This document shows positions 63,460 to 64,000 of a stretch of 64,000 nt of DNA, in pieces. Below the pieces are notes generated by a model. It had not been told where the DNA came from and did not search any database. It worked only from the letters and a program-made list of their open reading frames with translations. Location: the NCBI RefSeq assembly GCF_000374805.1, contig NZ_KB895351.1, positions 25,187-89,186 on the forward strand, in the 5' to 3' direction. The position numbers were made by a program, and so were the translations under genes. Numbering within the stretch: the first letter of the stretch is position 1; the number at the start of each line of letters is the position of its first letter. The stretch is from Chitiniphilus shinanonensis DSM 23277. GTDB lineage: Bacteria; Pseudomonadota; Gammaproteobacteria; Burkholderiales; Chitinibacteraceae.

Positions 63460-64000
63460 ATGAAAATCAGAACAGTCACTGCAATTCTATTTATTTTGGC
63501 GACCAATGCTTGGGCAGGTTTGAGCCAGTGCGATCAAATTCCGGTCCTGGTCCATATAAATGGCATTACAACATTAAGGGACGATGCAAGGAGAAGCAAA
63601 GAAATGCTTCAAGATGCTTTGGAAGAAAATCTCGGCCACCCCGTCCCCACCGACCTCGCCTACAACCAAACCCACGGCTTCTTCGCCGATATCGCCCAGA
63701 CCTTTTACCAGCTCAGCCAGCAAGACCCCGATACCGCGCCCGAGAAGATCGCCGAAGCGCTGCTTTACGGCAACGCGCCCGAAGGCATGGACCAGCGCAT
63801 CGCCGAAGGCGCGATCCGCTATTACCAGGCCAAGGCCGAGCAGGCCGCGTTGGCGCAGCTGACGCTGGACGAGGAAAGCGAAATCCTGCGCGATATCCGC
63901 AGCGCCAGCGCCAAGGCGGAAAAGGTGCTGCTGGTGCCGCATTCGCAGGGCAACCTGTTCGCCAACCGCATGTACACCCTGCTGACCGACAGCGGCGCTT
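63460..64000 (+). CDS. Lipase-like alpha/beta hydrolase, truncated by the window end
   Basis: Partial gene, 180 codons present, open at the right edge. A signal peptide (MKIRTVTAILFILATNAWA) is followed by LSQCDQIPVLVHINGITT, reminiscent of the first strand and oxyanion region of lipases. Near the edge VLLVPHSQGNLFANRMY contains a Ser nucleophile elbow (HSQGN), as in DUF676/PGAP1-like hydrolases. GGATAAGAAA is a fair ribosome site. The first 55 codons are AT-rich and the rest has the normal GC-rich codon use, with the break at about 63625. Likely translated together with the CBM protein. Confidence 0.75.
   Translation, partial: MKIRTVTAILFILATNAWAGLSQCDQIPVLVHINGITTLRDDARRSKEMLQDALEENLGHPVPTDLAYNQTHGFFADIAQTFYQLSQQDPDTAPEKIAEALLYGNAPEGMDQRIAEGAIRYYQAKAEQAALAQLTLDEESEILRDIRSASAKAEKVLLVPHSQGNLFANRMYTLLTDSGA

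Overview
The window reads as chromosome of a GC-rich (about two thirds G+C by eye) Gram-negative betaproteobacterium, most likely a chitin-degrading member of the Neisseriales. The basis is LPS genes (lpxK, kdsB, waaF), type IV pilus motors (pilT, pilU, fimV), the gene orders exbB-exbD-lpxK-trm112-kdsB-adk and ilvE-zinc finger-waaF, and a secreted family 19 chitinase with two CBM5/12 modules. The taxonomic placement is inference; no rRNA is present. The only RNA gene is tRNA-Ser(CGA).

Layout. 1-4.1 kb: energy transduction (exbBD), lipid A/KDO synthesis and adk. 4.1-11.4 kb: a divergent-type pdxJ, then leftward genes gpmA, patatin lipoprotein, trmO, an NSS transporter, a PhnD-like binding protein and an imelysin. 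11.6-15.9 kb: amidase, proS, a lytic transglycosylase and small membrane proteins. 15.9-26.3 kb: leftward housekeeping genes, namely a Crp/Fnr regulator, xth, a DUF4124-glutaredoxin protein, a Nudix-ThiE fusion, the chain dsbD-tlpA-DUF815 ATPase, cutA, and yggS-proC-yggT-yggU. 26.4-30.9 kb: pilT, pilU, fimV. 31-36.5 kb: tRNA-Ser, mltF, gltX, sodC, nagZ. 36.6-44.8 kb: a small basic exported protein, the chitinase, aroA, waaF, a zinc-finger protein, ilvE and a sensorless sigma-54-type activator. 45-62 kb: an EamA exporter, a PatZ-like acetyltransferase, an alkylsulfatase, an outer-membrane protein, alpha-2-macroglobulin plus pbpC, and pirin with a divergent LysR regulator. 62.5-64 kb: an accessory pair, a CBM5/12 protein and a truncated lipase-like hydrolase, carrying an AT-rich patch.

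How the genes connect. Cell envelope functions dominate: lipid A and core LPS, murein cleavage (amidase, two transglycosylases, NagZ) and synthesis (PbpC with its macroglobulin partner), periplasmic redox (DsbD, TlpA-like, SodC) and pili. NagZ and the chitinase both act on GlcNAc polymers.

The most unusual content is non-coding. Two homologous ~115-124 bp structured elements (38989-39103 and 43627-43750) each lie in sense orientation 40-44 nt upstream of a start codon, one for the chitinase and one for the sigma-54-type activator. They share 46 of 52 bases in the 5' half and show two compensated base pairs in the outer stem. Several other palindromic repeat families occupy intergenic gaps: three CACAGAG-type elements, one GAGGTGTG-type, a MITE-like 23-bp inverted repeat, and a pair sharing about 32 bp.
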